Of a stretch of DNA of 64,000 bases, positions 36,536-46,260 are shown piece after piece. The notes beneath the pieces were generated by a model. It did no database searches. It had not been told where the DNA came from and saw only the letters and a program-made list of their open reading frames with translations. The DNA is taken from NCBI RefSeq assembly GCF_000717335.1, contig NZ_JNYZ01000043.1:1-64000 (forward strand), given 5' to 3'. The position numbers and the translations under genes are program-made. Origin of the DNA: Amycolatopsis jejuensis (GTDB taxonomy: Bacteria > Actinomycetota > Actinomycetes > Mycobacteriales > Pseudonocardiaceae). Each line of letters begins with the position of its first letter. Within the stretch, counting starts at the first letter, position 1.

Positions 36536-38173
36536 TCAGGGACCGTCCGCCCAGGGTTTGAGCCTCACGCGGCTCGGAGTGCCGACCAGGGCGAGCGGGT
36601 CGATGTACTCGGTACCGCGGCGCGCTCCCCAGTGCAGGCACACCGTGGCCGGGCAGCCTGGGTGACCGGCGACGGTCGTGCCCAGGACTTGGCCCCGGTA
36701 GACCTGGTCGCCGGGGGCGACTGACGGCGTGATCGGCAAGTAGGTCGTGTGAAGGCCGCCGTCGTGATCCAGTGCGACCACCCCTTGGCCCGCCACTTGC
36801 CCCGCGAATACGACCACGCCCATGTCCGCGGCCAGGACTTGTTGCCCTGCCGCGGCATCCAGGTCGACTCCGCGGTGACCTGGGCCGTACGGCGTCGCCG
36901 GTGGTTCGAAGGTGCGAGTGACGGGCGGGCGGGGCGTGAGCGGCCAGGCGAGGCGGCCCGCTTGGCTTGGTGATGCTGCGGTCGGCCCCGGGGTGGGCGG
37001 GCTCGGTGATGCTGCGGTCGGCGGTGGGGCGGGAGGTTCGGCGGCGTTGGCTCGGGTGCTGAGCACTGTGAGCGGCCAGCCGAAGAGGAGCAGGATCGTC
37101 GCGAAGATGAGCCAGGTACGGATCGCGCCGCGACGGCTGTCCGGGCCGAACAGCGGGTGTACGACTTCGCCGCCTGCTCCGGCCAGACGCAATGGTGGGT
37201 GTCCCCAGCTGAAGTCGCAGGGGAAGGAGATTCGGATCTTCGGGCGGCTCTCGGAGGTGGCGGGATTGGGCCGGAGGAGCCGTCGGATGGCGAAGGCGGC
37301 GAATCGGATGGCGAGAGTCAGGAACCGGGCGACGGTACCTGCGGTCCGTGAGCCGGTTCGGCGGAGTTGCGTGGTGATGGCGTGGATAGGGCGCGGCCGA
37401 GCGGGCATCCGCCGATGGCGGCCGCCACGTGGGGGGATGGGCTTGGCGGAGAACAGCGTCGTCGGTAATGGGGCGGCGTTCGGTGGTCGGCGTTCGAGGA
37501 GTGCGGCCGTGGCCAGGACGACCGGATGTACGGCTGGGCCGGTCGGTGGTTCGGGCGCGGAGCGGGATTGTGCGGGTGGTCCGGCGTTGGTCGTGACAGG
37601 TTTGACTGCTGGGAGGAGTTCGTCGGACAGGGGTGCGGTGGTCGAACCGGCACCTGAGCCGCTGGTCGCGATGCCCAAGATGGGCTGCGGTGCACCGGAG
37701 TGGGTGCTGGACGGGCTGGTTGCCGTGCCCGAGGTGGGTTGTGGTGGCGTGCTGGCGTGGGTGGTCGAGCCTGTGCTGGTCACGGTGCCCGAGGTGGGTT
37801 GTGGTGGCGTGCTGGTGTGGGTGGCCGAACCGGTGCTGGTTGCGGCGCCCGAGGGAGACTCTGGCGTGCCCAAGCTGGGTCCCGGAGCTACGCCGGCGCA
37901 CGCGGTTGGCGCGCCGTCCGCAGAGCTCGCGCTGAGGTCAGCCGGGGGGCCAGCGAGCACCTCATCCGCAGTGCTCGAAGCAGGCTCACCTGGCGCAACA
38001 TGCGCCGCAACAAGCGCCGCACCCAGGCCCGCAACGGCGTCCGGGCCGAACGCGCCCGGCTCGGAAATCGGCGAAACCTCGTCACCGGGCCCAGCGGCCG
38101 AGCCGGGTGCGTCCGGCGGGGAACCCGGCTTGCGGGCCGGGAGGAAAGATCGGGTAGTGGTCACGTCGTCCAT
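36536..38173 (-). CDS. M23-family (LytM) cell-wall protein with long low-complexity N-terminus
   Basis: The frame encodes 545 residues. A membrane/signal segment ([19 protein letters not shown], about 352-370) and a cleavage-like ANA-AE precede the M23 domain (about 410-540) with GHRGVDLDA (metal ligands His and Asp) and [10 protein letters not shown]. In the usual HxH motif the first His is Cys here. An M23 gene in this position, opposite rpsB, is normal for actinobacteria, but usually 200-250 residues long. The first 350 residues are Pro/Thr/Ser-rich with a 20-residue repeat. The true start could be internal (ATG within [11 protein letters not shown], or TTG near 37190). Confidence 0.68.
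   Translation of the reverse strand: MDDVTTTRSFLPARKPGSPPDAPGSAAGPGDEVSPISEPGAFGPDAVAGLGAALVAAHVAPGEPASSTADEVLAGPPADLSASSADGAPTACAGVAPGPSLGTPESPSGAATSTGSATHTSTPPQPTSGTVTSTGSTTHASTPPQPTSGTATSPSSTHSGAPQPILGIATSGSGAGSTTAPLSDELLPAVKPVTTNAGPPAQSRSAPEPPTGPAVHPVVLATAALLERRPPNAAPLPTTLFSAKPIPPRGGRHRRMPARPRPIHAITTQLRRTGSRTAGTVARFLTLAIRFAAFAIRRLLRPNPATSESRPKIRISFPCDFSWGHPPLRLAGAGGEVVHPLFGPDSRRGAIRTWLIFATILLLFGWPLTVLSTRANAAEPPAPPPTAASPSPPTPGPTAASPSQAGRLAWPLTPRPPVTRTFEPPATPYGPGHRGVDLDAAAGQQVLAADMGVVVFAGQVAGQGVVALDHDGGLHTTYLPITPSVAPGDQVYRGQVLGTTVAGHPGCPATVCLHWGARRGTEYIDPLALVGTPSRVRLKPWADGP
37728..37847. repeat. 60-bp tandem repeat inside the M23 gene
   Basis: Two full 60-bp units (37728 and 37788) that differ at a few positions, plus the start of a third. 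60 bp is twenty codons, so the minus-strand frame is kept and each unit encodes [19 protein letters not shown]. The flanking [13 protein letters not shown] is a decayed relative. Confidence 0.8.
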
Positions 38174-38214
38174 CGTCGGGGATCGGCGATGGTCGGCCGG
38201 GCCGTCGGGCCGGG

Positions 38215-38244
38215 TTGTCCACAGGCGGGCGGAGTTGTGGACAA
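38215..38244. promoter_or_regulatory. inverted pair of perfect DnaA boxes upstream of rpsB
   Basis: TTGTCCACA at 38215-38223 and its reverse complement TGTGGACAA at 38236-38244. Both equal the preferred Streptomyces DnaA box. Flanking GG/CC extend the inverted repeat to 11-bp arms separated by 12 bp. It lies between the divergent M23 and rpsB genes. The rest of the 393-bp gap (38245-38546) is G-rich and presumably holds the rpsB promoter; nothing else was recognised in it. Confidence 0.6.
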
Positions 38245-38566
38245 CCCCGGGGTCACCGAAGGCTGCCCGCAGGGGCGGGCCTGGTGGCAGGGGGTAGAAT
38301 CATTCCCGCAGTCCACTCGCTGGGCTGACTTCGCGTGCACGTGCGCGCGTTCCCCGGACGGTCCGCCGCAAGGCCGGGTCCGGACGGTGGGGCGCACGGT
38401 GTCCGGCGGTCCCTGGGGTTTCGGCAGTGAAACCCATGGGTCCGGGCGCTGGTCACGGCACCAGGGCGAGCGGTCACCCGGCCGCGAGCGACGAACCGGA
38501 ACAGCGCCTCCGGGGCCGGAACGGGCCGCGGGAGCGCGTGACTACAGAGAAGGTGTGATTCCGGCA

Positions 38567-39433
38567 ATGGCCGTCGTCACCATGAAGCAGCTGCTCGACA
38601 GCGGCGTGCACTTCGGGCACCAGACCCGCCGGTGGAACCCGAAGATGAAGCGCTACATCTTCACCGAGCGCAATGGCATCTACATCATCGACCTGCAGCA
38701 GACGCTGACGTACATCGACCGTGCGTTCGAGTTCATCAAGGAAACTGTCGCGCACGGCGGCACCATCATGTTCGTCGGCACGAAGAAGCAGGCGCAGGAA
38801 GCGATCGCCAACGAGGCCGCGCGCGTGGGCATGCCCTACGTGAACCAGCGCTGGCTCGGCGGCATGCTCACCAACTTCCAGACCGTGCACAAGCGCCTTC
38901 TCCGCCTGAAGGAGCTCGAGGCGCAGGAGCAGACCGGTGGCTTCACCGGCCTCACCAAGCGCGAGATCCTCACGCTCACCCGTGAGAAGGACAAGCTGGA
39001 GAAGACCCTCGGCGGTATCCGCGACATGGCGAAGGTGCCGAGCGCGGTGTGGATCGTCGACACGAAGAAGGAGCACATCGCCGTCGGCGAGGCTCGCAAG
39101 CTCAACATCCCGGTCGTCGCGATCCTCGACACCAACTGCGACCCGGACGAGGTCGACTACCCGATTCCGGGCAACGACGACGCGATCCGCTCCGCCGCCC
39201 TGCTCACCAAGGTCGTCGCCGAGGCTGCCGCGGCCGGGCTGATGGCCCGTTCCGGCCGCAATGGTGCGTCGGCCGACGCCAAGCCGGAGACCGGCGCGTC
39301 GGACGAGCCGCTGGCCGAGTGGGAGAAGGAGCTCCTCGCGGGCTCGGAGAACGCCACCGCCGACGCGACCGAGGCGGCTGCGGCCACCGCGGACGCGGCA
39401 GGCGAGCAGGCTCAGGCTCCGGCCAACTCCTGA
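38567..39433 (+). CDS. rpsB: 30S ribosomal protein S2
   Basis: 288 residues from ATG at 38567 ([20 protein letters not shown]). S2 motifs are present throughout: [25 protein letters not shown] and [21 protein letters not shown] 50-residue Ala-rich tail extends beyond the core, as in other actinomycetes. The leader AGAGAAGGTG contains the ribosome site. The open frame upstream of 38567 overlaps the M23 gene on the other strand and is not coding. Confidence 0.97.
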   Translation: MAVVTMKQLLDSGVHFGHQTRRWNPKMKRYIFTERNGIYIIDLQQTLTYIDRAFEFIKETVAHGGTIMFVGTKKQAQEAIANEAARVGMPYVNQRWLGGMLTNFQTVHKRLLRLKELEAQEQTGGFTGLTKREILTLTREKDKLEKTLGGIRDMAKVPSAVWIVDTKKEHIAVGEARKLNIPVVAILDTNCDPDEVDYPIPGNDDAIRSAALLTKVVAEAAAAGLMARSGRNGASADAKPETGASDEPLAEWEKELLAGSENATADATEAAAATADAAGEQAQAPANS

Positions 39434-39520
39434 TCCACCGTGCCCGGGCGGTCCGCGCAGGGCCGCCCGGAGCACCGCTCACCGCACCACCACGTACCTG
39501 AAACGGACGGATTCAACACG

Positions 39521-40336
39521 ATGGCGAACTACACCGCCGCTGACGTGAAGCGCCTGCGCGAGATGACCGGCGCCGGCATGATGGACTGCAAGAAGGCTCT
39601 CGAGGAGAACGACGGCGACTTCGAGAAGGCCGTCGAGTTCCTGCGCATCAAGGGTGCCAAGGACGTCGGCAAGCGCGCCGAGCGCGCCACCGCCGAGGGC
39701 CTCGTGGCCGGCGACGGCGGCGTCATGATCGAGCTCGACTCGGAGACCGACTTCGTCGCCAAGAACGACGAGTTCCAGCAGCTCGCGGCCAAGATCGTCG
39801 AGGCCGCGAAGACGCTCAAGAGCAGCGACGTCGAGGCGCTCAAGGCCGCCGACCTCGGTGGCAAGCAGGTCAACGAGGCCGTGCAGGAGCTGTCGGCCCG
39901 CATCGGCGAGAAGCTCGAGCTGCGCCGCGTCGTGTCCTTCGAGGGCCAGACCGCCACCTACCTGCACCGCCGCGGCTCGGACCTGCCGCCCGCGGTGGGC
40001 GTGCTCGTCGAGTACACCGGCGGCGACGTCGCTGCCGCTCGCGGTGCCGCCATGCAGGTCGCCGCGCTGCGCGCGAAGTACCTGACCCGCGACGAGGTGC
40101 CCGCCGACCTCGTCGAGAACGAGCGCCGCATCGCCGAGCAGACCGCCCGCGAGGAAGGCAAGCCGGAGCAGGCGCTGCCGAAGATCATCGAGGGCAAGGT
40201 CAACGCGTACTACAAGGACAACGTGCTGCTCGAGCAGCCGTCGGTGAAGGACAACAAGAAAACCGTCAAGGCCCTGCTCGACGAGGCGGGCGTGACCCTG
40301 ACCCGGTTCGCCCGGTTCGAGGTCGGCCAGGCCTGA
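39521..40336 (+). CDS. tsf: elongation factor Ts
   Basis: 271 residues ([20 protein letters not shown]). The EF-Ts signature [14 protein letters not shown] and the [10 protein letters not shown] motif that contacts EF-Tu are intact. It recycles EF-Tu-GDP. It follows rpsB by 87 bp and is presumably cotranscribed. A stem-loop after it may reduce read-through to pyrH. Confidence 0.97.
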   Translation: MANYTAADVKRLREMTGAGMMDCKKALEENDGDFEKAVEFLRIKGAKDVGKRAERATAEGLVAGDGGVMIELDSETDFVAKNDEFQQLAAKIVEAAKTLKSSDVEALKAADLGGKQVNEAVQELSARIGEKLELRRVVSFEGQTATYLHRRGSDLPPAVGVLVEYTGGDVAAARGAAMQVAALRAKYLTRDEVPADLVENERRIAEQTAREEGKPEQALPKIIEGKVNAYYKDNVLLEQPSVKDNKKTVKALLDEAGVTLTRFARFEVGQA

Positions 40337-40362
40337 GCGAGGCACTGGGACTAGGTTCTGGC

Positions 40363-40402
40363 ACTGTGCCCCGTCTCCGTGGATCCGGGGACGGGGCACA
40401 GT
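40363..40402. terminator. perfect 13-bp hairpin between tsf and pyrH
   Basis: ACTGTGCCCCGTC (40363-40375) pairs exactly with GACGGGGCACAGT (40390-40402) across a 14-nt loop. No U-tract. It ends 31 bp before the pyrH ATG, so it either terminates the rpsB-tsf transcript or attenuates pyrH. Confidence 0.75.
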
Positions 40403-40433
40403 CGGGTCTACCGAGGGGCAGGAGGCGACACTG

Positions 40434-41180
40434 ATGGGTGACGACCGGGTCGAGGGTGGCTATCGCCGCGTACTGCTGAAGCTGGGCGGCGAAATGTTCG
40501 GTGGCGGCTCGATCGGGGTCGATCCCGACGTCGTGCACTCGGTGGCCCAGCAGATCGCCGCGGTCGCGCGCACCGGAGTCCAGGTGGCGGTGGTGATCGG
40601 CGGCGGCAACTATTTCCGCGGCGCGGAGCTGTCGCAGCGGGGCATGGACCGCGACCGCGCCGACTACATGGCGATGCTCGGCACCGTCATGAACTGCCTT
40701 GCCCTGCAGGACTTCCTGGAGAAGGAAGGCCTGCCCACGCGTGTGCAGACCGCGATCACCATGGGCCAGGTCGCCGAGCCCTACATCCCGCGCCGCGCCG
40801 AACGGCACCTCGAGAAGGGCCGCGTGGTGATCTTCGGCGCCGGGGTCGGCATGCCGTACTTCTCCACCGACACCGCCGCCGCGCAGCGCGCGCTTGAGCT
40901 GGGCTGTGAAGCCGTGCTGATGGCGAAGGCCGTGGACGGCGTCTACACCGCGGACCCGAAGACCGACCCGGACGCGAAGATGTTCACCGAGATCAGCCAC
41001 CGCGAGGTGCTCGAGCGCGGCCTCAAGGTCGCCGACGCGACCGCGTTCAGCCTCTGCATGGACAACAACATGCCCATCATCGTGTTCAACCTGCTCACCG
41101 AGGGGAACATCGCCCGTGCGGTGGGTGGTGAGAGGATCGGCACGCTGGTCTCCACCCCCGCCGCCGGGGTGACCGCCTAG
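40434..41180 (+). CDS. pyrH: UMP kinase
   Basis: 248 residues of the amino-acid-kinase fold. Motifs: [39 protein letters not shown], and [27 protein letters not shown] given here in parts as [10 protein letters not shown] and [11 protein letters not shown]. It phosphorylates UMP and is regulated by GTP and UTP. ATG follows GGCAGGAGGCGACACTG, with a good ribosome site. Confidence 0.96.
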   Translation: MGDDRVEGGYRRVLLKLGGEMFGGGSIGVDPDVVHSVAQQIAAVARTGVQVAVVIGGGNYFRGAELSQRGMDRDRADYMAMLGTVMNCLALQDFLEKEGLPTRVQTAITMGQVAEPYIPRRAERHLEKGRVVIFGAGVGMPYFSTDTAAAQRALELGCEAVLMAKAVDGVYTADPKTDPDAKMFTEISHREVLERGLKVADATAFSLCMDNNMPIIVFNLLTEGNIARAVGGERIGTLVSTPAAGVTA

Positions 41181-41230
41181 ACCTGCTGGGATCAGCACAG
41201 GTTCGACAATCACAAACACCGGGAGTAGCC

Positions 41231-41788
41231 GTGATCGACGAGACCCTCCTCGATGCCGAGGAGAAGATGGAAAAAGCGGTGTCCGTCGCGAAGGAAGACC
41301 TCACGTCGGTGCGGACCGGACGGGCCAACCCGTCGATGTTCTCCCGCATCGTCGTCGAGTACTACGGTGCGCCGACCCCGCTGAACCAGCTGGCGAGCGT
41401 CAACGTGCCCGAGGCGCGGATGGCGCTCATCAAGCCGTACGACCAGACCCAGCTCGTCGCCATCGAGAAGGCGATCCGCGAGTCGGACCTCGGCGTGAAC
41501 CCGAGCAACGACGGCAACGTGATCCGCATCGTCATCCCGCAGCTCACCGAGGAGCGGCGCAAGGAGATGGTGAAGGTCGCGAAGAGCAAGGGCGAGGACG
41601 CCCGCGTGTCGATCCGCAGCGTCCGCCGCAAGGCGAAGGAAGAGCTGGACCGGATCGCGAAGGACGGCGAGGCGGGGGAGGATGAGGTCGTGCGCGCCGA
41701 GAAGGAGCTGCAGAACCTCACCGACACCTACGTGCACCAGGTCGACGAGCTGGTGAAACACAAGGAAGCCGAGCTGCTCGAGGTCTGA
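41231..41788 (+). CDS. frr: ribosome recycling factor
   Basis: 185 residues, exact family length. The three-helix bundle signature is complete: [38 protein letters not shown] and [20 protein letters not shown]. With EF-G it splits post-termination ribosomes. The GTG start is preceded by CCGGGAGTAGCC. Its final base is shared with the next start (TGATG). Confidence 0.97.
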   Translation: MIDETLLDAEEKMEKAVSVAKEDLTSVRTGRANPSMFSRIVVEYYGAPTPLNQLASVNVPEARMALIKPYDQTQLVAIEKAIRESDLGVNPSNDGNVIRIVIPQLTEERRKEMVKVAKSKGEDARVSIRSVRRKAKEELDRIAKDGEAGEDEVVRAEKELQNLTDTYVHQVDELVKHKEAELLEV

Positions 41789-43161
41789 TGAGCCAGGTGA
41801 GCGAGGAACGCGAGGAGCGGGTGGGACCCACCCCGCCACCGGAACCGGCCGGGGCGCCGGACCGGGGATCGCGGCCGGACCCAGCGGCGGATGAGCCGCG
41901 GGCTGCGGATGCCGAGCTGCCTTTGCCGGGGGGACCGGCTGGGCGTTCTTCGCTCCGGGATTCGGAGGGACTGGGGAGTTCGGCGGCGGAATCTGCTGCC
42001 GAGTTGGGGAAGACGGCGGAATCCGCGGCTCGCGAGTTCGAGGAGACGCCGGGGTCGACGGCCGGGGCCGGATCAGGTCCGAGTGCGGAATCCGCTGTGC
42101 AGGCTGGACAGAAGCCGAAATTCGCGGCTGGTACGGGTAGGAATGCGAAATCCGCTGCCGGGGTGGGCAAAGATGCCAAGGCTGACCCTGGGGTAGACGC
42201 GGCGGGTCGCTCGGCGAAGGATGCTGCGGGTCGTTCGGCGAAGGACGGTGCGGGTCGCTCGGCGAAAGACGCTGCGGGTCGCTCGGCGAAGGATGCTGCG
42301 GCTCACCCCGCCAAAGACGCTGCGGCGCAGACTCAACCCGAAAAGAAAACCTCCCGCGCAGGGCGGGATCTTCCTGCTGCCATCGGGGTCGGGTTAGTGC
42401 TCGGGGCGGCGATCATCGTCTCCCTGCTCACCGTGCGTTTCCTCTTCATCGGGGTGATCGCCGCCGCGATTGCCGTCGGGACTTTCGAATTCGCGGGCGT
42501 ACTCAAGCGCGTCGCGGATACCCGGATTGCGCTCGTGCCGGTGCTCGTCGGCGGGCAGGCGATGATCTGGCTGGCCTGGCCGTTCGGGCGGGAAGGCGCG
42601 CTCACCGCGTTCGGGCTCACCGTGCTTGCCTGTCTGCTCTGGCGGTTGCCCGGCGGGGCCAAAGGCTACCTGCGGGACACCGCCACTTCGGTGTTCGCCG
42701 CCGCGTATTTGCCGTTGTTCGGGGCGTTCGCGGCCATGCTCGTGCCACCCGAGGACGGCGTCGGGCGGGTGCTCACGTTCCTCATTGCCGTCGTCGCGTC
42801 CGATACCGGTGGGTACATCGCCGGGGTGCTCGGCGGCAAGCACCCGATGGCGCCCACGATCAGCCCGAAGAAGTCCTGGGAGGGCTTTGCCGGGTCGATG
42901 GTCGCCGGGATCGTCGCGGGGGCGCTCACGGTCAGCCTCATGCTGCACGGCCAAGCGTGGCAAGGCGTCCTGTTCGGCGCGGCCATCGTGCTCACTGCCA
43001 CGCTCGGCGACCTCGTCGAGTCGCTCATCAAGCGGGACCTCGGCATCAAGGACATGGGCACCATGCTGCCCGGCCACGGCGGCATGATGGACCGCCTCGA
43101 CTCGCTGCTGCCGTCGGCCGTCGTGTCCTGGCTGCTGCTGTCGGCGTTCGTTCCGGCCTGA
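41788..43161 (+). CDS. cdsA: phosphatidate cytidylyltransferase CdsA with 190-residue N-terminal extension
   Basis: 457 residues. The C-terminal 265 form an eight-helix membrane enzyme with the CdsA signature SLIKRDLGIKDMG then LPGHGGMMDRLDS. It makes CDP-diacylglycerol for all phospholipids. The first 190 residues are hydrophilic Ala/Gly/Ser/Lys/Asp-rich, and include five 8-residue repeats AGRSAKDA, then AQTQPEKKTSRAGRD before the first helix. Typical actinobacterial CdsA extensions are 20-60 residues. ATG overlaps the frr stop, so the extension is probably translated; an internal start before the helices cannot be excluded. Confidence 0.92.
   Translation: MSQVSEEREERVGPTPPPEPAGAPDRGSRPDPAADEPRAADAELPLPGGPAGRSSLRDSEGLGSSAAESAAELGKTAESAAREFEETPGSTAGAGSGPSAESAVQAGQKPKFAAGTGRNAKSAAGVGKDAKADPGVDAAGRSAKDAAGRSAKDGAGRSAKDAAGRSAKDAAAHPAKDAAAQTQPEKKTSRAGRDLPAAIGVGLVLGAAIIVSLLTVRFLFIGVIAAAIAVGTFEFAGVLKRVADTRIALVPVLVGGQAMIWLAWPFGREGALTAFGLTVLACLLWRLPGGAKGYLRDTATSVFAAAYLPLFGAFAAMLVPPEDGVGRVLTFLIAVVASDTGGYIAGVLGGKHPMAPTISPKKSWEGFAGSMVAGIVAGALTVSLMLHGQAWQGVLFGAAIVLTATLGDLVESLIKRDLGIKDMGTMLPGHGGMMDRLDSLLPSAVVSWLLLSAFVPA
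42202..42321. repeat. five 24-bp tandem repeats in cdsA
   Basis: Units at 42202, 42226, 42250, 42274 and 42298; consensus GCGGGTCGCTCGGCGAAGGA plus TGCT. Each encodes AGRSAKDA (last unit AAHPAKDA). The first and fourth units are identical at the DNA level, which implies recent expansion. Confidence 0.9.
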
Positions 43162-43205
43162 CGCTTCGGTCCGCGCCGAAGGTTCCCCACGGTTGACTCG
43201 GGGAC

Positions 43206-44495
43206 ATGATCCGCAACCCCGCGCTCGTCGCCGTCTGCATCGGGTTCGGCATGATCCTCGTCGACGCGACCATCGTGAACCTCGCGTTGCCCGCGATCGG
43301 CGCCGGCTTCGGCGAAACGTCCACGGCGGCGAGCCAATGGGTCATCGACGCGTACACCGTTACGCTCGCTGCGTTCCTGCTCACCTGGGGTGCGGCGGGG
43401 GATCGGTGGGGTTCGCGACGGGTGTTCGTGGTCGGGGTTTCCGTGTTCGTCCTTGCCTCGCTCGCGTGTGCGCTCGCCGGATCGCTCGCCTGGCTGATCG
43501 CCGCGCGGGCGGTGCAGGGGGCCGGGGCGGCGGCGTTGCTGCCGTCGTCGCTCGCCTTGATCGCGCACCAGTTTCCCGAGCCCGGTGAACGTGCGCGCGC
43601 ACTCGGGGTGTGGGGTGGTACGAGCGGGATCGGGCTCGCGGCCGGACCACTTCTCGGCGGGCTCGCGGTCGGGCTCGCCGACTGGCGGCTGGTGTTCGCG
43701 GTGAACGTGCCGGTCGGGATCCTCGCTCTCGTGCTGACCCGGCGGTACGTCGCCGAAACGCCGCCGCGTCCGCGTACCCGGTTCGACGCTGCCGGTCAGA
43801 TCCTCGGGACCGCGGCGCTCGCCGGGATCGTCGCCGGATGCATCGAAGCCGGGCACCGGGCCGGCGTCTTCCTGCTCGGCGGCGGCATCGTGGCGGCCGT
43901 CGCCTTCGGTGTCGTCCAGCGGGTGGTCCGCGACCCGGTGCTGCCGCCCGGCGTGCTGCGGATCCGCAAGTTCGCCGTGGCGACCGGGATCGGCGCGTTG
44001 TTCAACTTCTGCATCTACGGCACCCTCTTCTGCCTTTCCCTTTACCTGCAACGGGTTTGGGGATTCGGCGCACTCGCGGCCGGGCTCGCGCTGGTACCGC
44101 TCACCGCGGCGATCGGGATCGCCGCGTTCTTCAGCGGACGGCTCACCGGGCGGTTCGGGCCGCGCCTGCCGATCGTCGCCGGTGCGGTGGCCGGGCTGGC
44201 GGGTGCGGCGGGGTTCGCGCTGCTGGACCGGTCACTGGCGCTGCTGATCACGTGTTCGCTCGTGTTCGGGTGCTGTGCCCTCGCCATGCCCGCGATGACG
44301 TCGCTGGCCATGAATGCCTTGCCCGGCAAGGCAGGTCTCGCCGCCGGGGTACTGAACGCAGCGCGGCAGACCGGCGGCGCGGTGGGGGTGGCGCTCGTCG
44401 GCGGGCTGCTGCCGGGTGCTGCGATGTGGCTCGTCGCCGCCGGGTACGCCGGGATCGCGGCACTGACCGCCGCGACCGGACCTCAGTCGTCGTAA
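43206..44495 (+). CDS. MFS efflux transporter (DHA2/EmrB-like)
   Basis: 429 residues, about 12-14 membrane segments. The first helix motif MILVDATIVNLALPAI, the A motif GDRWGSRRVFV, and the C motif GTSGIGLAAGPLLGG are typical of drug:H+ antiporters of the DHA2 group. The substrate is unknown. It starts 45 bp after cdsA and overlaps the convergent VOC gene by 13 bp at its end. First gene of the accessory block between cdsA and rlmN. Confidence 0.87.
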   Translation: MIRNPALVAVCIGFGMILVDATIVNLALPAIGAGFGETSTAASQWVIDAYTVTLAAFLLTWGAAGDRWGSRRVFVVGVSVFVLASLACALAGSLAWLIAARAVQGAGAAALLPSSLALIAHQFPEPGERARALGVWGGTSGIGLAAGPLLGGLAVGLADWRLVFAVNVPVGILALVLTRRYVAETPPRPRTRFDAAGQILGTAALAGIVAGCIEAGHRAGVFLLGGGIVAAVAFGVVQRVVRDPVLPPGVLRIRKFAVATGIGALFNFCIYGTLFCLSLYLQRVWGFGALAAGLALVPLTAAIGIAAFFSGRLTGRFGPRLPIVAGAVAGLAGAAGFALLDRSLALLITCSLVFGCCALAMPAMTSLAMNALPGKAGLAAGVLNAARQTGGAVGVALVGGLLPGAAMWLVAAGYAGIAALTAATGPQSS

Positions 44496-45325
44496 GGGTC
44501 GTCGACCTCGGCGCGGCCGACACCCTCGAGTACCCGCGAGTGGTCGATCACCGCGAACACCGCGCCGTCGGGATCGGCGAGGATGGCGGTGCGGCCGTAC
44601 GGGGTGTCGTACGGCTCGATCACCACCGAGCCGCCGAGCATCAGCGCCTGTCCCGCGGTGGCGTCCGCGCCGCGCGCAGGGTCGACCTCGAAGTACACGA
44701 GCCAGTGCGGGGGAGTGTCGCGGCGGTATTCCGGACCCATCACGTACCGGTACAGGACCGGCGTGTGGTCGATGGAATATTCGGTGTAATCGACGCTCTC
44801 GCCGTCGCCGACCTGGCGGCTCGAGTAGTTGAACAGCTTGGTATAGAAGTGATCCGCGGCCACGCCGTCGTGCGTGTTGAGGTCGGCGCCGCTGAACGTG
44901 CCGGGTACGCCGCCCGCGAACTGCCAGTCCGGCGGGGCCTCCCAGAACACCACCGGCGCGCCGCACGCGTCGAGCGCGTGCAGGATGCTGCCGCGTTCGG
45001 GGATCGCGACCGGTCCCAGGGTCACCTGGCCACCGAGGTGTTCCACCCATTCGGCGGCACTCGCCGTGTGCGGTACCGCAATGTGCAAGGTCCACCCGGG
45101 CACACTTCTTGCCCCCGCTTGGTACAGACCACCCGCGGGAACGCCGTCGTGCGCCGCGATCCAGTACCGGCCGTTCGGGGTCGCCGGGTCGCGCCGGACC
45201 TCGTACTGCCAGCCGAAAAGGCCTGCGTAGAAGTCCTGCGCCCGGGTTTCGTCGTGGCAGGCGACCTCGATCCAGCACGGCAGACCTGCCGGGATCACGC
45301 GGGTACCCGCGCCGCTGATCGACAT
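44483..45325 (-). CDS. two-domain VOC (glyoxalase/bleomycin-resistance) protein
   Basis: 280 residues, two VOC modules (about 12-135 and 145-265), each with the Asp/Phe-Tyr-x-x-LFGW/LFNY start (RAQDFYAGLFGW and AADHFYTKLFNY). Members bind metals and small toxic metabolites or antibiotics. Activity is not predictable. A very good ribosome site, GGGAGGAGGG, precedes ATG at 45325. It is divergent from the methyltransferase gene. Confidence 0.87.
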   Translation of the reverse strand: MSISGAGTRVIPAGLPCWIEVACHDETRAQDFYAGLFGWQYEVRRDPATPNGRYWIAAHDGVPAGGLYQAGARSVPGWTLHIAVPHTASAAEWVEHLGGQVTLGPVAIPERGSILHALDACGAPVVFWEAPPDWQFAGGVPGTFSGADLNTHDGVAADHFYTKLFNYSSRQVGDGESVDYTEYSIDHTPVLYRYVMGPEYRRDTPPHWLVYFEVDPARGADATAGQALMLGGSVVIEPYDTPYGRTAILADPDGAVFAVIDHSRVLEGVGRAEVDDPYDD

Positions 45326-45435
45326 ACTGCCCTCCTCCCGATGAGGGAGAAGTCTATGCGCAGAAGCGAGGTTCTACCCTCTGAGCGGGAGAATCCGGCG
45401 CGAGGTGTTGCCGGCCCGGAGCAAGTGAGGTACCC

Positions 45436-46260
45436 GTGCGCTGGTTCTCCCGCGGCCCGGACCGGTCCGACGAGGTCGTTCCGAGCCCGAACATCTGGTA
45501 CCACCAGCAGGTTTACGACGTCGAGAACCGCGCGCAGGACACCGACGGCGAGATCTGGCGGGTGCTGCGCGAGGAGTGTGGCTGGACCGGTCGCGACGTC
45601 CTCGACATCGGCTGCGGTGACGGATACCACTTGCCGGTTTTCGCTCGTGACGCACGTTCGGTGCTCGGGATCGAACCGCACCCGCCGCTCGCGCGCGATG
45701 CCGAGCGGCGGGTGCGGGATCTGGGGAACGTGCGGATTCGCCTCGGCCGCGCGCAGCTGCTGCCGGTGGACGACGCCAGCGTCGACGTCGTGCACGCGCG
45801 CACTGCGTACTTCTTCGGCCCCGGTTGCGAACCCGGGTTGCGGGAGGCGGAGCGGGTGCTGCGGCCCGGCGGGTCGATCGTGATCGTGGACCTCGACGTG
45901 ACCAGCGAGCCGTACGGCGGGTGGATGCGCGCAGACCTGCCGCATTACGACCCGCCCGCGGTGGAACGGTTTTTCGCCGCGCAAGGATTCGGCTGCCGCC
46001 GGGTGCGCACGCGCTGGCGCTTCGCGGACTTCGCCGCGGCGGAATCAGTGCTGAAGATCGAGTTCAGCGCGAAGGTGGCCCGGCAGGCGATTGCCGACAC
46101 GCGCCGGCTGAACCCGGAATCGGGCGAGGTGACGCTGCCGGTGGGCTACCGCGTGCATTGCCGCGTCAAGCCCACCGGCCTCGTCCTGCCCGGTCACTCG
46201 GCCGCCTCACCCGACTCTTCGGACTCTTCGGGTTCGTCGACCTCGCCGAGGATCGAGTAG
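45436..46260 (+). CDS. class I SAM-dependent methyltransferase
   Basis: 274 residues. SAM motif I is LDIGCGDGYHLPVF, then the acidic residue in LGIEPHPP and motif III near VLRPGGSIVIVDLD. This is the Methyltransf_11 type; substrate unknown. An N-terminal arm (WYHQQVYDVENRAQDTDGEI) is distinctive. GTG start. The last 22 codons (Ser/Pro-rich) overlap the PadR gene in antisense, and the domain ends before that overlap. Confidence 0.83.
   Translation: MRWFSRGPDRSDEVVPSPNIWYHQQVYDVENRAQDTDGEIWRVLREECGWTGRDVLDIGCGDGYHLPVFARDARSVLGIEPHPPLARDAERRVRDLGNVRIRLGRAQLLPVDDASVDVVHARTAYFFGPGCEPGLREAERVLRPGGSIVIVDLDVTSEPYGGWMRADLPHYDPPAVERFFAAQGFGCRRVRTRWRFADFAAAESVLKIEFSAKVARQAIADTRRLNPESGEVTLPVGYRVHCRVKPTGLVLPGHSAASPDSSDSSGSSTSPRIE

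Noticed and set aside
38215..38244. Replication origin
   Set aside because: Only two boxes, no dnaA, dnaN or rpmH nearby, and no AT-rich unwinding region.
37700..38566. Extended N-terminus of ribosomal protein S2 (577-codon frame)
   Set aside because: S2 homology starts exactly at [10 protein letters not shown]; the upstream frame is antisense to the M23 gene and covers the DnaA-box region.
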